From: Acidimicrobiia bacterium
GTDB taxonomy: Bacteria; Actinomycetota; Acidimicrobiia; Acidimicrobiales; Aldehydirespiratoraceae
Direction of reading: 5' to 3'
Length of the DNA: 64,000 nucleotides
Assembly (NCBI GenBank): GCA_022820805.1
Contig: JAJEEV010000024.1
Coordinates: forward strand, 85,095 to 149,094
This document shows, piece after piece, positions 24,334-32,781 of this stretch (the first letter of the stretch is position 1; the number at the start of each line of letters is the position of its first letter). Made by a program: the position numbers and the translations under genes. A model generated the notes under the pieces. The model saw only the letters and a list, made by a program, of their open reading frames with translations. It was not told the origin of the DNA and did not search any database.

Positions 24334-25479
24334 ACGGTGTCTCCACCCCTGGAGCCGTTCCAGAGCCAACATCAGGCGGTCTTCGGGCTGAACGGCTGCG
24401 ATGCGTACGTAGCGGCGCGGATCGACCGGGCCGGCTGCGCCGGGTGCGGTGCAATAGAACTCGCCCGGGCTGACGATCAACCCGGCCCGGCGGGCGAGCA
24501 GGTCGGCGAAGGCCCAGGCGTCGCCGTCGGGGGCCGGTGCCCAAAGGTAGAAGGCTCCGGCGGGGAGGTCCGCTCGCGATCCGGCCTCCGACGCCAACGA
24601 GGCCAGGATCTCCAGCCGCTGGCGGTAGTGGCTGCGCTGCTCGTCCACGTGGGCCTGATCGGCCCAGGCCGCGACCGCGGCCGCCTGCACGGGGCCGGGC
24701 ACCATGCAGCCTGCGTGCTTGCGGCACTCCCGCAGGTAGTGGACCAGGTCCGGGTCGCCGGCGTAGAACCCGGCCCGCACGCCGGCCATGTTCGAGCGCT
24801 TGGACAGCGAGTGCACGGCCAGCACCCCGTCAATGCCGTGCTCCAGGATCGTTCGGGGCGGGCCGTCGAAGGTGAACTCGGCGTAGCACTCGTCGCTGGC
24901 CACCAGCACGCCGTTGGCCCTGCCCCAGGCCGCGGCGGCCCCCAGGTCGTCGAGACCGCCGGCCGGGTTGCCAGGGGTGTTGACCCATAGGCACACGGCC
25001 CGCGCCGCGTCGCGGCCGTCGATCGAGTCGAGGTCGATGCGGAAGTCGCCGTCCACGGCCACCGGCACGGCCCGGCACCCGGCCAGGGTCGCTCCCATCT
25101 CGTAGGACGGGTACGACACCGCCGGATACAGCACGGTGTCACGATCGGGATGTCGCAGTTGCAGGTAACGGGGCAGCGAGACCACGAACTCCTTGGTGCC
25201 GATGCACGCCGCCACCTGCGAGTCGGGATCCAGGCCCACCCCGAAGCGGCGCTGCGTCCAACCGGCCGCGGCCTGCCGGAACGGCGCCGAGCCGATCGAC
25301 GCCGGGTAGCCGCGCTCGGTGCCCGAGCCGGCCAGCGCGGCCACGACCGCAGCCGGGGGCGGGTCACAGGGCGTCCCGACCGAGCAGTCGACCGCACCGC
25401 CGTCCTGCGCGGCGGCCGCGGCCCGCAGCCCGTCCAACCTCTCGTAGGGATAGACGGGCGGCACGAAGCCCGAATTCAC
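24331..25479 (-). CDS. dapC: Succinyldiaminopimelate transaminase
   Basis: A 382-residue fold-type I PLP aminotransferase that would convert N-succinyl-2-amino-6-ketopimelate to N-succinyl-LL-diaminopimelate with glutamate. It shows an N-terminal PPVYPYERL, a substrate stretch IGTKEFVVSLP, VNTPGNPAGG, and the PLP-lysine region HSLSKRSNMAGVRAGF (about 221-236). The GTG start at 25479 is chosen because GGGAG is about 6 nt upstream and the homology-like sequence begins here; a longer ATG frame to 25527 looks non-conserved. Placement just before dapD and dapE supports the dapC call over a generic aspartate aminotransferase. Confidence 0.9.
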   Translation of the reverse strand: MNSGFVPPVYPYERLDGLRAAAAAQDGGAVDCSVGTPCDPPPAAVVAALAGSGTERGYPASIGSAPFRQAAAGWTQRRFGVGLDPDSQVAACIGTKEFVVSLPRYLQLRHPDRDTVLYPAVSYPSYEMGATLAGCRAVPVAVDGDFRIDLDSIDGRDAARAVCLWVNTPGNPAGGLDDLGAAAAWGRANGVLVASDECYAEFTFDGPPRTILEHGIDGVLAVHSLSKRSNMAGVRAGFYAGDPDLVHYLRECRKHAGCMVPGPVQAAAVAAWADQAHVDEQRSHYRQRLEILASLASEAGSRADLPAGAFYLWAPAPDGDAWAFADLLARRAGLIVSPGEFYCTAPGAAGPVDPRRYVRIAAVQPEDRLMLALERLQGWRHR

Positions 25480-25546
25480 GACCGCTCCCGCCCGTGCATC
25501 GGACCGGCAGTGAGATCGGAGCCGCATCGCTCGGGGCGGTGCAACG

Positions 25547-26947
25547 TCACTCCGGGTCCCAGCCGTTGACCACGTAGCGGCTCAGCGCGCCCACCGAGGC
25601 GGGCTCCAGCCGGGCCTTGACCCTCATCCCCTCCTCGGTGGCGGTGGTGTCGAGTACCTGGCCCTCGCGGTGCACGCCTGCCAGCACGTCGCCCCGGTCC
25701 CACGGCACCACCAACTCGACCTCGCGAGCGACCCGGCGCATCCTGTCGCCGATGGCGCCCAGCAGCTCCTCCACGCCCTCGCCGGTGGCGGCCGACACCG
25801 CCACCGAGCCCTCGGTGTGCTCGGCCAGGCGGGCCGCGGCCGGGCCCAGATCGCTCTTGTTGTAGACCACCAGCTCGGGGACGCCGTCGGCGTCGATCTC
25901 ACCCAGCACCTCGCGCACCGCAGCCATCGAGCCGCCGGGGTCGCTGTCGGCGCTGTCCACGACGTGGACCAGCAGGTCGGCGTCGCGCACCACGTCGAGC
26001 GTGGTCTTGAACGCCTCCACCAGCTGGTGGGGCAGCTTTCGCACGAAGCCCACCGTGTCGGTGAGGAACACCGACTCGCCGCCCGGCAGCCCCAGCCGCC
26101 GGGTGGTGGGGTCGAGGGTGGCGAACAGGCGGTCCTCCACTGCCACCGATGCCGAGGTGAGCCGGTTGAGCAGCGACGACTTGCCCGCGTTGGTGTAGCC
26201 GACGATGGCCACCGCCCGGTTGCGGGTCCGGGTCCGGGCCTTGGACTGGGTGCGGCGATGGCCGGAGATGCGGCGGAGATCGGCCTCGAGCTTGTGGATG
26301 CGCCGCTCCAGGCGCCGGCGGTCGACCTCGAGCTGGGTCTCGCCGGGGCCCCGCGTTCCGATGCCGCCGGCCTGCTGGGACAGCCGCCGACCCGCGCCCC
26401 GCAGGCGGGGCAGCCGGTAGCGGAGCTGGGCCAGCTCCACCTGGGCCTTGCCCTCGGGAGTGCTGGCGTTCTGGGCGAAGATGTCGAGGATCACCGCGGT
26501 GCGGTCCAGAGCGGTGCGTCCCAGCAGCTTCTCGAGGTTGAACTGCTGGGCGGGGCTGAGCTCGTCGTCGAACACCACGGTGTCGCAGTCCACCTGCTCG
26601 GCCACCGCTCTGATCTCACGGGCCTTGCCGGAGCCGACGAAGGTGGCCGGATCGGGTGCGGATCGGCGCTGGCAGACCCTCTCGACGGCGTCCGCGCCCG
26701 CGGTGTCCACCAGCAGGCTCAGTTCGTCGAGGGAGGCTTCGGTAGCGGCCGCGTTCCGGTCCGGCCGGGTCACGCCTACCAGGACGATCCGCTCCCGGAA
26801 GGCCCGGTCGATGAGTCCGGGACCGTCGCCGCCGAACTCGCCGAACCCGCCCCGATGCGTGTCGTCGGCCTCGGCCTGCGTCTCGCTGCCATCGAGATCA
26901 GTCCCTGGCTCGTGGTCGTCCCGCAGGGCCTCTCCGGCGTCAGACAT
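25547..26947 (-). CDS. hflX: GTPase HflX (ribosome-rescue GTPase)
   Basis: A 466-residue HflX GTPase, which binds 50S subunits and splits stalled ribosomes. The order is an acidic N-terminus, the HflX domain (RIVLVGVTRPDR, FDDELSPAQQFNLEKLLG, TPEGKAQVELAQLRYRLPRL, then GPGETQLEVDRRR), a coiled-coil linker, and the G domain with G1 GYTNAGKSSLL, G3 DTVGF and G4 NKSD. A C-terminal domain of about 80 residues follows. ATG at 26947 overlaps the dapF stop by 8 nt, giving translational coupling. The order dapF-hflX next to miaAB is typical of actinobacteria. Confidence 0.94.
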   Translation of the reverse strand: MSDAGEALRDDHEPGTDLDGSETQAEADDTHRGGFGEFGGDGPGLIDRAFRERIVLVGVTRPDRNAAATEASLDELSLLVDTAGADAVERVCQRRSAPDPATFVGSGKAREIRAVAEQVDCDTVVFDDELSPAQQFNLEKLLGRTALDRTAVILDIFAQNASTPEGKAQVELAQLRYRLPRLRGAGRRLSQQAGGIGTRGPGETQLEVDRRRLERRIHKLEADLRRISGHRRTQSKARTRTRNRAVAIVGYTNAGKSSLLNRLTSASVAVEDRLFATLDPTTRRLGLPGGESVFLTDTVGFVRKLPHQLVEAFKTTLDVVRDADLLVHVVDSADSDPGGSMAAVREVLGEIDADGVPELVVYNKSDLGPAAARLAEHTEGSVAVSAATGEGVEELLGAIGDRMRRVAREVELVVPWDRGDVLAGVHREGQVLDTTATEEGMRVKARLEPASVGALSRYVVNGWDPE

Positions 26948-27791
26948 CCGGGACTTCCACCGCAGCCACGTACACCGACGCACCAGTTAGCGTCACCGGC
27001 GCGGACAGGTCGACCCGGGCCTCGCCGCCCACCATGCGCACGGTCACATTCTGGCCCACCTCGCCCCAGCCGTGGAAAGCCGACGCCGCGGCCACTGCGC
27101 CGGTCCCACAGGCTGCGGTCGATCCGGATCCCCGTTCCCACACTGCCAGCGTCAGCTCGTCGGGTCCGGTCACCGCACCGAAATGGACGTTGATTCCTCC
27201 GCTGAAGATGGCCTCCACCGCGGGTCCGGCGGGATACAGCGGAACCTCGGCCGGGTCGTCCACGGACAGCACGACGTGGGGGTTGCCCACGTCCAGGGTG
27301 GCCCACCGCCTGATCGCGCCCGGTTCGAGAACGAGTCGCAGGGCGGCTTCCGGGCTGCGGCTGAGCCGATCTGGCTCGGGTCCGGGGCGGGGAACTCCGA
27401 TCTCCGCCGTACCGGTAACGGTCCCGGGCGTGGCGGTCGGGCGGATCGAGCACCGGCGGGGACCGGCCACGGTGTGCACGATGATGTCGAGTTCGGCTGA
27501 TCCAAGGGTGACAGCGATGGCGTGGGCCAGGCATCTGAGGCCGTTACCGGAGATCTCGGCCGGTGAGCCGTCGGAGTTCCGCAGCCGCATGGCCGCCGAG
27601 CGGTCTCTGGAGCCGCCGGCCGCGTCCAGCACGGCATGGATCAGCCCGTCCGCGCCCACTCCCTGGCGACGATCGCACAGCCGAGCGGCGGTACGGGCGG
27701 CGTCGGCTTCGGCAGGCAGTTCGTCGACGAGCGCGACCAGGAAGTCGTTTCCCAGCCCGTGGAGCTTGTGGAGTCGCATCCCGCCGGTCAC
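26940..27791 (-). CDS. dapF: Diaminopimelate epimerase with Ser at the first catalytic Cys position
   Basis: DapF interconverts LL- and meso-diaminopimelate by a two-base mechanism that normally uses two cysteines. The 283-residue protein has HGLGNDFLV at about 11-19, NSDGSPAEISGNGLRC at 72-87 and WERGSGSTAACGTGA at 218-232. The second catalytic Cys (Cys228 in ACGTG) and its Glu are present. The first, expected directly before GNG, is Ser81, read clearly as TCC. Cys87, six residues later, might substitute, or the enzyme may be altered. The start is GTG 27791 (ATG 27779 is an alternative); the frame upstream overlaps miaA and is not conserved-looking. It is coupled to hflX. Confidence 0.9.
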   Translation of the reverse strand: MTGGMRLHKLHGLGNDFLVALVDELPAEADAARTAARLCDRRQGVGADGLIHAVLDAAGGSRDRSAAMRLRNSDGSPAEISGNGLRCLAHAIAVTLGSAELDIIVHTVAGPRRCSIRPTATPGTVTGTAEIGVPRPGPEPDRLSRSPEAALRLVLEPGAIRRWATLDVGNPHVVLSVDDPAEVPLYPAGPAVEAIFSGGINVHFGAVTGPDELTLAVWERGSGSTAACGTGAVAAASAFHGWGEVGQNVTVRMVGGEARVDLSAPVTLTGASVYVAAVEVPDV

Positions 27792-27808
27792 CCCTGCATT
27801 CTCTCGGA

Positions 27809-28747
27809 CTACGGGCGTATCGACACAGCACCGCAGACGGACAGCACATCGCCGGGGTTGGCCGGGGCGTCGAGCCAACCGATGCGGGGGTCGCGGCGGA
27901 ACCAGCGCTCCTGGCGGCGGGCGAAGCGCCGGGTGCGCACCACGGCCAGTTCCAAGGCCTCGTCAAGGGTCAGCTCGCCCCGCAGGTGGGCGAGCAACTC
28001 CTTGTAGCCGAGAGCTTGCGATGCGGTCCGGGAGATCGGGCCGGCAGCCAGGTCTCGCACCTCGTCGAGGAACCCGCCAGCCACCTGTTGCCGGTAGCGA
28101 GCGGCGATGCGCTCGTCGAGCCGGTCGCGATCCCAGCGCAGTCCGACCTGCACGAAGGGCGTGGCCGGGTAGTTCGCCAGGCCGGGGCCGTACGACGAGA
28201 ACGGCCGGCCGCTGCCGATGGTGACTTCGAGGGCCCGGACGACTCGGCGCCGATTGGTCGACTCCATGCGGCCGGCAGCGAGCGGGTCGAGCGCAGCCAG
28301 GCGCCGGTGCAGGGCCTTGGTGTCGGGCTCGGCTTCGATTTCGCGCCTGGCCTCCGGGTAGCGCCCCGGGATCCGGAGGTCGTCGATCACGGCGCGCACA
28401 TAGAGGCCGGTGCCGCCGACCAGCACCGGCACGGCATCCCGGCTGCGGATGTCGTCGATCGCGGCGACGGCCCGGGCCTGGAGCTCGGCCACCGCGAACT
28501 CTTCGGAGGGGTCCACCAGATCGATGAGGTGATGGCGCACCTCGGCTTGCTCGGCCGAGGTCGGGGTGGCCGTGCCGATGTCCATGCCCCGGTAGACCTG
28601 CATGGAGTCGAGGGCGACGATCTCGGCTTCGCCGATGGACCGAGCCAAGCTCATCGCGAGATCCGACTTGCCGGAGGCAGTCGGCCCCACGATCACCGGT
28701 GGCCGCTCCACGAGCCTCGCCCGGTCAACCGTCACGCGGCCCCGCAT
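27809..28747 (-). CDS. miaA: tRNA dimethylallyltransferase
   Basis: MiaA adds a dimethylallyl group to N6 of adenosine 37 in tRNAs that read UNN codons, the step before MiaB. The protein has the P-loop IVGPTASGKSD, the substrate motif DSMQVYRGMDIGTA, VGGTGLYVRA and a C-terminal zone QALGYKELLAHL with RRFARRQERWFRRD. The start is uncertain: ATG 28747 gives 312 residues; GTG 28735 is an in-frame alternative, and neither has a strong Shine-Dalgarno sequence. miaB lies upstream by about 106 nt on the same strand. Confidence 0.93.
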   Translation of the reverse strand: MRGRVTVDRARLVERPPVIVGPTASGKSDLAMSLARSIGEAEIVALDSMQVYRGMDIGTATPTSAEQAEVRHHLIDLVDPSEEFAVAELQARAVAAIDDIRSRDAVPVLVGGTGLYVRAVIDDLRIPGRYPEARREIEAEPDTKALHRRLAALDPLAAGRMESTNRRRVVRALEVTIGSGRPFSSYGPGLANYPATPFVQVGLRWDRDRLDERIAARYRQQVAGGFLDEVRDLAAGPISRTASQALGYKELLAHLRGELTLDEALELAVVRTRRFARRQERWFRRDPRIGWLDAPANPGDVLSVCGAVSIRP

Positions 28748-28853
28748 GCTGCCGTCGGGCGTCTGCAGACAGGTGGTTGCGCCGAGCAGCAATGAATCGA
28801 GTCGCGCCGCTCATTGCCCCCGGGCGCTGCCTGGCTCGGGTTCACCGCTCCGT

Positions 28854-30365
28854 TCAGCTTGCGGCGACGGCAACGGGGATGCGCCGACGGCCCGGGGACG
28901 AGTCCGAACCGGCAAGGGCGGGCCGCGACTCGATGTCTACCAGGGCGCCCTGCAGGAAGTTGGCGGCGGCCGCGGTGACCTCGACCCGGGCGTAGGTGCC
29001 GGGCTGCGGGGCTCCGCCGGGCGGAGACGGGAAGTGCACCAGGGTGTTGCGCCGGCTGCGGCCGGTGGTGACCGCGGGGTCCTTCTTGCTGGGCCCCTCC
29101 ACCACGACCTCCTCGATCCTGCCGATGCGGGCCTCGTTGGCGAGGCGGCTGGAGCGCTCGATCACACGCCGCAGGCGCTCGTAGCGGTCCACCGAGACGT
29201 CGTGAGGGACGAACCGGTCGCCCATCTCGGCGGCCGCGGTGCCGGGCCGGGGCGAGAAGATGAACGTGAAGGCGCTGTCGTAGCGGGCCTCGGCGGCCAC
29301 TTCGAGGGTCTGAACGAAGTCGGCCTCGGTCTCGCCGGGGAAGCCGACGATGATGTCGGTGGACACGGCCAGGTCCTCCACCGCAGCCCGAGCCGATCTG
29401 AGGCGCTCCAGGTAGCGCTCGGACGTGTAGCCCCGGCGCATGGCCCGCAGCACGGCGTCGCTGCCGGACTGCAGCGGCAGGTGCAGGTGCTCGCACACCG
29501 CCGGGACCTCGGCCATGGCCGCGATCGTCTCGGGCCTCAGGTCCTTGGGGTGAGGGCTGGTGAATCGCACCCGCCGGATGCCGTCGAGGGCCCCCACCGC
29601 GCGGAGCAGGTCGGCGAACAGCGGGCGGGCCCGCCGGTCGGCCGTCCATCCCGACCCGCACCACCACTCGTCGTCCCCGGCCGAAGCTGCGTCGCTGCCG
29701 TTGGTGCTTCCCCGGCGTGACAGGGCCAGGTCGCGGCCGTAGCTGTTGACGTTCTGGCCGAGGAGCGTGACCTCGGTCACGCCGGTCGCGGCCAGAGCCC
29801 TCACCTCGTCCACCAACTCGCCGAACGGTCGGCTGATCTCGGGTCCGCGTACCGCGGGCACGATGCAGAAGGTGCAGCTGTTGTCGCAGCCGATCTGGAT
29901 GGTCACCCAGGCGGAGTGCTCCGCCTCGCGACGGGCCGGAAGGGCCGACGGGAAGGCCTCGGCGTCCTCACGGACCGTCTCGGCGAGGATCTCCACCACC
30001 GGCCCGTGCCGCCGGGCGTGGTCGATGAGCTCGGCGGCACGGTGCACGTTATGAGTGCCGAACACCACGTCGACGTGGCCGGCCCGCTCCCGGACCAGCT
30101 CCCGGTCCTTCTGGGCGAGGCAGCCGGCCACCGCGATCAGCGCGTCGGGCCGCTTCGCCTTCACCGCCTTGAGCCGTCCCAAGGCGCCGTACAACTTGTT
30201 GTCGGCGTTCTCGCGGATGCAGCAGGTGTTGAGCACCATCACATCGGCCTGCTCCAGGACCGAGGCTCGCTGGTAGCCGTCACCCTCGAGCAGGCCCGCG
30301 ATCCGTTCGGAGTCGTGCTCGTTCATCTGGCACCCGAAGGTGCGGATGGCATAGGTCCGGGCCAC
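28854..30365 (-). CDS. miaB: tRNA-2-methylthio-N6-dimethylallyladenosine synthase
   Basis: A 503-residue radical-SAM methylthiotransferase that adds a methylthio group to i6A37 of tRNA. It has the N-terminal UPF0004 domain with three cluster cysteines (FGCQMN, NTCCIREN, AGCLAQK), the radical-SAM motif CDNSCTFC at about 160-167, FTSPHPKDLR, and a C-terminal TRAM domain starting near VVVEGPSKKDPA. A 35-residue insertion (RGSTNGSDAASAGDDEWWCG region, about 216-246) follows GQNVNSYG and is longer than in E. coli. GTG start at 30365, with TAGCCT 6 nt before it. Confidence 0.95.
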   Translation of the reverse strand: MARTYAIRTFGCQMNEHDSERIAGLLEGDGYQRASVLEQADVMVLNTCCIRENADNKLYGALGRLKAVKAKRPDALIAVAGCLAQKDRELVRERAGHVDVVFGTHNVHRAAELIDHARRHGPVVEILAETVREDAEAFPSALPARREAEHSAWVTIQIGCDNSCTFCIVPAVRGPEISRPFGELVDEVRALAATGVTEVTLLGQNVNSYGRDLALSRRGSTNGSDAASAGDDEWWCGSGWTADRRARPLFADLLRAVGALDGIRRVRFTSPHPKDLRPETIAAMAEVPAVCEHLHLPLQSGSDAVLRAMRRGYTSERYLERLRSARAAVEDLAVSTDIIVGFPGETEADFVQTLEVAAEARYDSAFTFIFSPRPGTAAAEMGDRFVPHDVSVDRYERLRRVIERSSRLANEARIGRIEEVVVEGPSKKDPAVTTGRSRRNTLVHFPSPPGGAPQPGTYARVEVTAAAANFLQGALVDIESRPALAGSDSSPGRRRIPVAVAAS

Positions 30366-30371
30366 GACCCC

Positions 30372-30377
30372 AGGCTA
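30372..30377 (-). promoter_or_regulatory. Leaderless-type -10 element of miaB (TAGCCT)
   Basis: TAGCCT on the minus strand is followed by 6 nt and the miaB GTG. It separates miaB transcription from the HicAB pair just upstream. Confidence 0.5.
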
Positions 30378-30393
30378 CGGCCACCAACTTGCG

Positions 30394-30612
30394 CTAGGCG
30401 GCCGTGGCCACCTCCACCACAGCCGCAGTGCACAGAGGGTCCGGGATCGACTCGCCGTGGTCGCGCAGGCTCGCTATATGGAACTCGATGGCCGCTCGGA
30501 TCTCCGCCAGCAACTCGTCAAGGTTGTCGCCCGTGGCTACGCAGCCAGGCAGGTCCGGCACGTAGGCGGCGAGATTGCCGGGTGCCCTCTCGATGACAAC
30601 TGTGTACCTCAC
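30394..30612 (-). CDS. hicB: HicB-family antitoxin
   Basis: A 72-residue HicB-like antitoxin: MRYTVVIERAPGNLAAYVPD followed by LPGCVATGDNLDELLAEIRAAIEFHI, the degraded RNase H-like HicB fold. It lacks a clear C-terminal DNA-binding helix, so autorepression through it alone is doubtful. Its GTG start overlaps the hicA stop (GTGA), giving tight coupling in the toxin-first order usual for hicAB. It should bind and neutralise HicA. Confidence 0.88.
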   Translation of the reverse strand: MRYTVVIERAPGNLAAYVPDLPGCVATGDNLDELLAEIRAAIEFHIASLRDHGESIPDPLCTAAVVEVATAA

Positions 30613-30812
30613 CGCGACCCTTGCTCCTTCAAGCCCGACTGTCTCATGATACTCGCCCAGGTGCGTGGCGGAAGATCGTCACTTGCCCTTCCCGCAATCG
30701 TGACAGTTCCCGGCTTGGAGGGATGGCGGTATTGGCGATGACTGCCCCTGGTACGGACACACCGCCATCCGTCCGCCTCAATCAGACCGATGGCATCTCG
30801 CACCTTGGGCAT
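30609..30812 (-). CDS. hicA: HicA-family mRNA interferase toxin
   Basis: A 67-residue toxin with the double-stranded-RNA-binding-like HicA fold: VRDAIGLIEADGWRCVRTRGSHRQYRHP, with His25 of GSH as the expected catalytic residue, then VTIAGRASDDLPPRTWASIMRQSGL. HicA cleaves mRNA when free of HicB. The ATG at 30812 is 40 nt downstream of the recA stop on the same strand, in the position where recX is normally found in actinobacteria. The pair may be transcribed by read-through from recA and so respond to DNA damage; that is inference. Confidence 0.88.
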   Translation of the reverse strand: MPKVRDAIGLIEADGWRCVRTRGSHRQYRHPSKPGTVTIAGRASDDLPPRTWASIMRQSGLKEQGSR

Positions 30813-30851
30813 GGCTTCCCCGAAGCACGCCGACGATGCCCTGCGATCGGG

Positions 30852-31916
30852 CTATGCGGCCGAGCGTGCGGTGTCGCCTGGACCGTCGTAGGCAGCAGCC
30901 GCGGCGGCCGCTTCGATCTCCTCGGGGTCGGGTTGGGGCATGACGGCCTTCCACACCAGGTCGGCGATCTCCACCATCAGCTCCGGGTTGTCCTGCAGGA
31001 ACGTCTTGGCGTTCTCGCGGCCCTGGCCGAGTTGCTCGCCGTCGTAGGTGTACCAGGCGCCGGACTTCTTCACGATGGACTCCGTGACGGCCAGGTCCAG
31101 CACCGAGCCCTCACGGGAGATGCCCTGCCCGTACATGATGTCGAACTCGGCCTGCTTGAACGGTGGGGCGCACTTGTTCTTCACCACCTTCACCCGGGTG
31201 CGGTTGCCCACCACCTCCATGCCGTTCTTGATCGACTCGATGCGGCGGATGTCGAGCCGCACCGACGAGTAGAACTTCAGGGCCCGGCCGCCCGGGGTGG
31301 TCTCGGGAGAGCCGAACATCACCCCGATCTTCTCGCGCAGCTGGTTGATGAAGATGCAGATGGTGTTGGACTTGTTGAGGTTGGAGGTGAGCTTGCGCAG
31401 CGCCTGCGACATGAGCCGGGCCTGCAGGCCGACATGGGTGTCTCCCATGTCGCCCTCGAGCTCGGCCCGGGGGGTGAGCGCGGCCACCGAGTCGATCACC
31501 ACCACGTCGAGCGCACCGGAGCGTATGAGCATGTCGGTGATCTCCAGGGCCTGCTCGCCGGTGTCGGGCTGGGAGATGAGCAACTCGTCGATGTCCACGC
31601 CGATGGCCTTGGCGTAGACCGGGTCCATGGCGTGCTCGGCGTCGACGTAGGCGCAGATGCCGCCGTTGCGCTGGGCCTCGGCCACCACATGGGTGGCGAG
31701 GGTCGTCTTGCCCGAGGACTCCGGTCCGTATATCTCGGTGACCCGGCCCCGGGGCAGGCCCCCGATGCCGAGGGCGAGGTCGAGCGACAGCGCCCCGGTG
31801 GGGACCGCCTCGATGCTCATGGTCGCCTTCTCGCCCATCTTCATGACCGAGCCCTGGCCGAACTGCTTGTCTATCTGGCTCATGGCCATGTCCAGAGCCT
31901 TGTGTCGATCGTCCAC
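30852..31916 (-). CDS. recA: Recombinase RecA
   Basis: RecA forms filaments on single-stranded DNA, drives strand exchange and triggers LexA cleavage. The 354-residue protein has Walker [10 protein letters not shown] (64-72), Walker B VVVIDSV, the L1 region and the L2-adjacent [20 protein letters not shown]. The C-terminus ends in an acidic and Ala-rich tail. No intein is present. GTG start at 31916 with AGGAG 6 nt upstream. The gene has a full sigma70-type promoter with a LexA box between -35 and -10. recX does not follow. Confidence 0.98.
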   Translation of the reverse strand: MDDRHKALDMAMSQIDKQFGQGSVMKMGEKATMSIEAVPTGALSLDLALGIGGLPRGRVTEIYGPESSGKTTLATHVVAEAQRNGGICAYVDAEHAMDPVYAKAIGVDIDELLISQPDTGEQALEITDMLIRSGALDVVVIDSVAALTPRAELEGDMGDTHVGLQARLMSQALRKLTSNLNKSNTICIFINQLREKIGVMFGSPETTPGGRALKFYSSVRLDIRRIESIKNGMEVVGNRTRVKVVKNKCAPPFKQAEFDIMYGQGISREGSVLDLAVTESIVKKSGAWYTYDGEQLGQGRENAKTFLQDNPELMVEIADLVWKAVMPQPDPEEIEAAAAAAAYDGPGDTARSAA

Positions 31917-32064
31917 TTCCTTCTCCTGTGTCTGGTGCGCCCCTTGGGCGCTGGGGTTGGATTTCAGTTGGCCATAAGGCGAGTCGGGGATGCTTGTCGA
32001 AGCTACGAGGGGGGTGTGACAAGCCCGGCTTGCCGGGCCGCCGTCCCATCGAGCATATCACATA

Positions 32065-32094
32065 AGTGTAGTTCCGAACATTTGTTCAGGTCAA
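32065..32094 (-). promoter_or_regulatory. recA promoter (TTGACC - 18 nt - TACACT) enclosing a LexA box
   Basis: On the minus strand TTGACC (32089-32094) and TACACT (32065-32070) are separated by 18 nt. The spacer holds GAACAAATGTTC. LexA bound there would cover the core promoter. The leader to the recA GTG is about 140 nt and the remainder of 31917-32262 shows nothing else recognisable. Confidence 0.75.
32076..32087. promoter_or_regulatory. LexA (SOS) box of recA
   Basis: GAACATTTGTTC, a perfect GAAC-N4-GTTC palindrome with the same 12 bases as LexA box 2 at lexA. Confidence 0.9.
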
Positions 32095-32262
32095 GCATCA
32101 CGCGAGGCCGCGACAAGCGCAGTCAGCGCTCTGCGGGGCACGGATGGAGCAGACCGGCATTGCTCGCATCGAGGCGCCGCGGGATTCGACTCGCCGGTCG
32201 GGAACCAAACGAACCCCGCGTGCGTTGCCTACCGTAGAGCAGTACAGGAGAAAGGCAACACC

Positions 32263-32751
32263 ATGGCCCTGCGAATGTTCCGCAAACCGCGCCAGCCGTC
32301 CGGAACCGAGCCCAACAGAAAGGCGTCCCCCATGACCTCGCAAGCCTCCCCCGCCCGCCAGACCTTCGACGACTCCGAGCTGCGGGACCGCCTCACGCCG
32401 GCGCAGTACCAGGTGACCCAGCAGGCCGGCACCGAGCGGGCCTTCACCGGCGAGTACTGGAACTGCCACGACGACGGCACCTACCACTGCATCGTGTGCG
32501 ACGTGCCCCTGTTCTCCAGCGACACCAAGTACGAGTCCGGCACCGGTTGGCCCAGCTTCTGGGAGGCGGTCGACCCCGACGCGGTGGAGATCCACACCGA
32601 CCGCAGCTTCGGCATGGTCCGCGAGGAGGCCCTCTGCGCCAACTGCGGCGCCCACCTCGGCCACCGATTCCCGGACGGACCCCGCCCCACCGGCGAGCGC
32701 TACTGCATGAACTCCGCCTCCCTGCGCCTCGAGCGCGGCGACGACGGCTGA
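32263..32751 (+). CDS. msrB: Peptide-methionine (R)-S-oxide reductase
   Basis: MsrB reduces methionine-R-sulfoxide in proteins and repairs oxidative damage. The 162-residue protein has zinc Cys pairs at Cys76/Cys79 and Cys125/Cys128, the substrate pocket GTGWPSFW (93-100) and the catalytic Cys148 in RYCMNSASL. A resolving Cys at the classical position is not obvious. ATG 32263 has AAAGG 7 nt upstream; an internal ATG at 32332 also has AAAGG upstream and would remove a 23-residue basic N-terminus, so the start is uncertain. It is divergent from recA. Confidence 0.93.
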   Translation: MALRMFRKPRQPSGTEPNRKASPMTSQASPARQTFDDSELRDRLTPAQYQVTQQAGTERAFTGEYWNCHDDGTYHCIVCDVPLFSSDTKYESGTGWPSFWEAVDPDAVEIHTDRSFGMVREEALCANCGAHLGHRFPDGPRPTGERYCMNSASLRLERGDDG

Positions 32752-32781
32752 CGAACCGCCAACAGCGGGACCGAGCCTCGG

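Noticed and set aside
31917..32262. Possible small gene or RNA in the 346-nt recA-msrB gap
   Set aside because: Only the recA promoter and LexA box were recognised; short ORFs there lack start signals and coding character.
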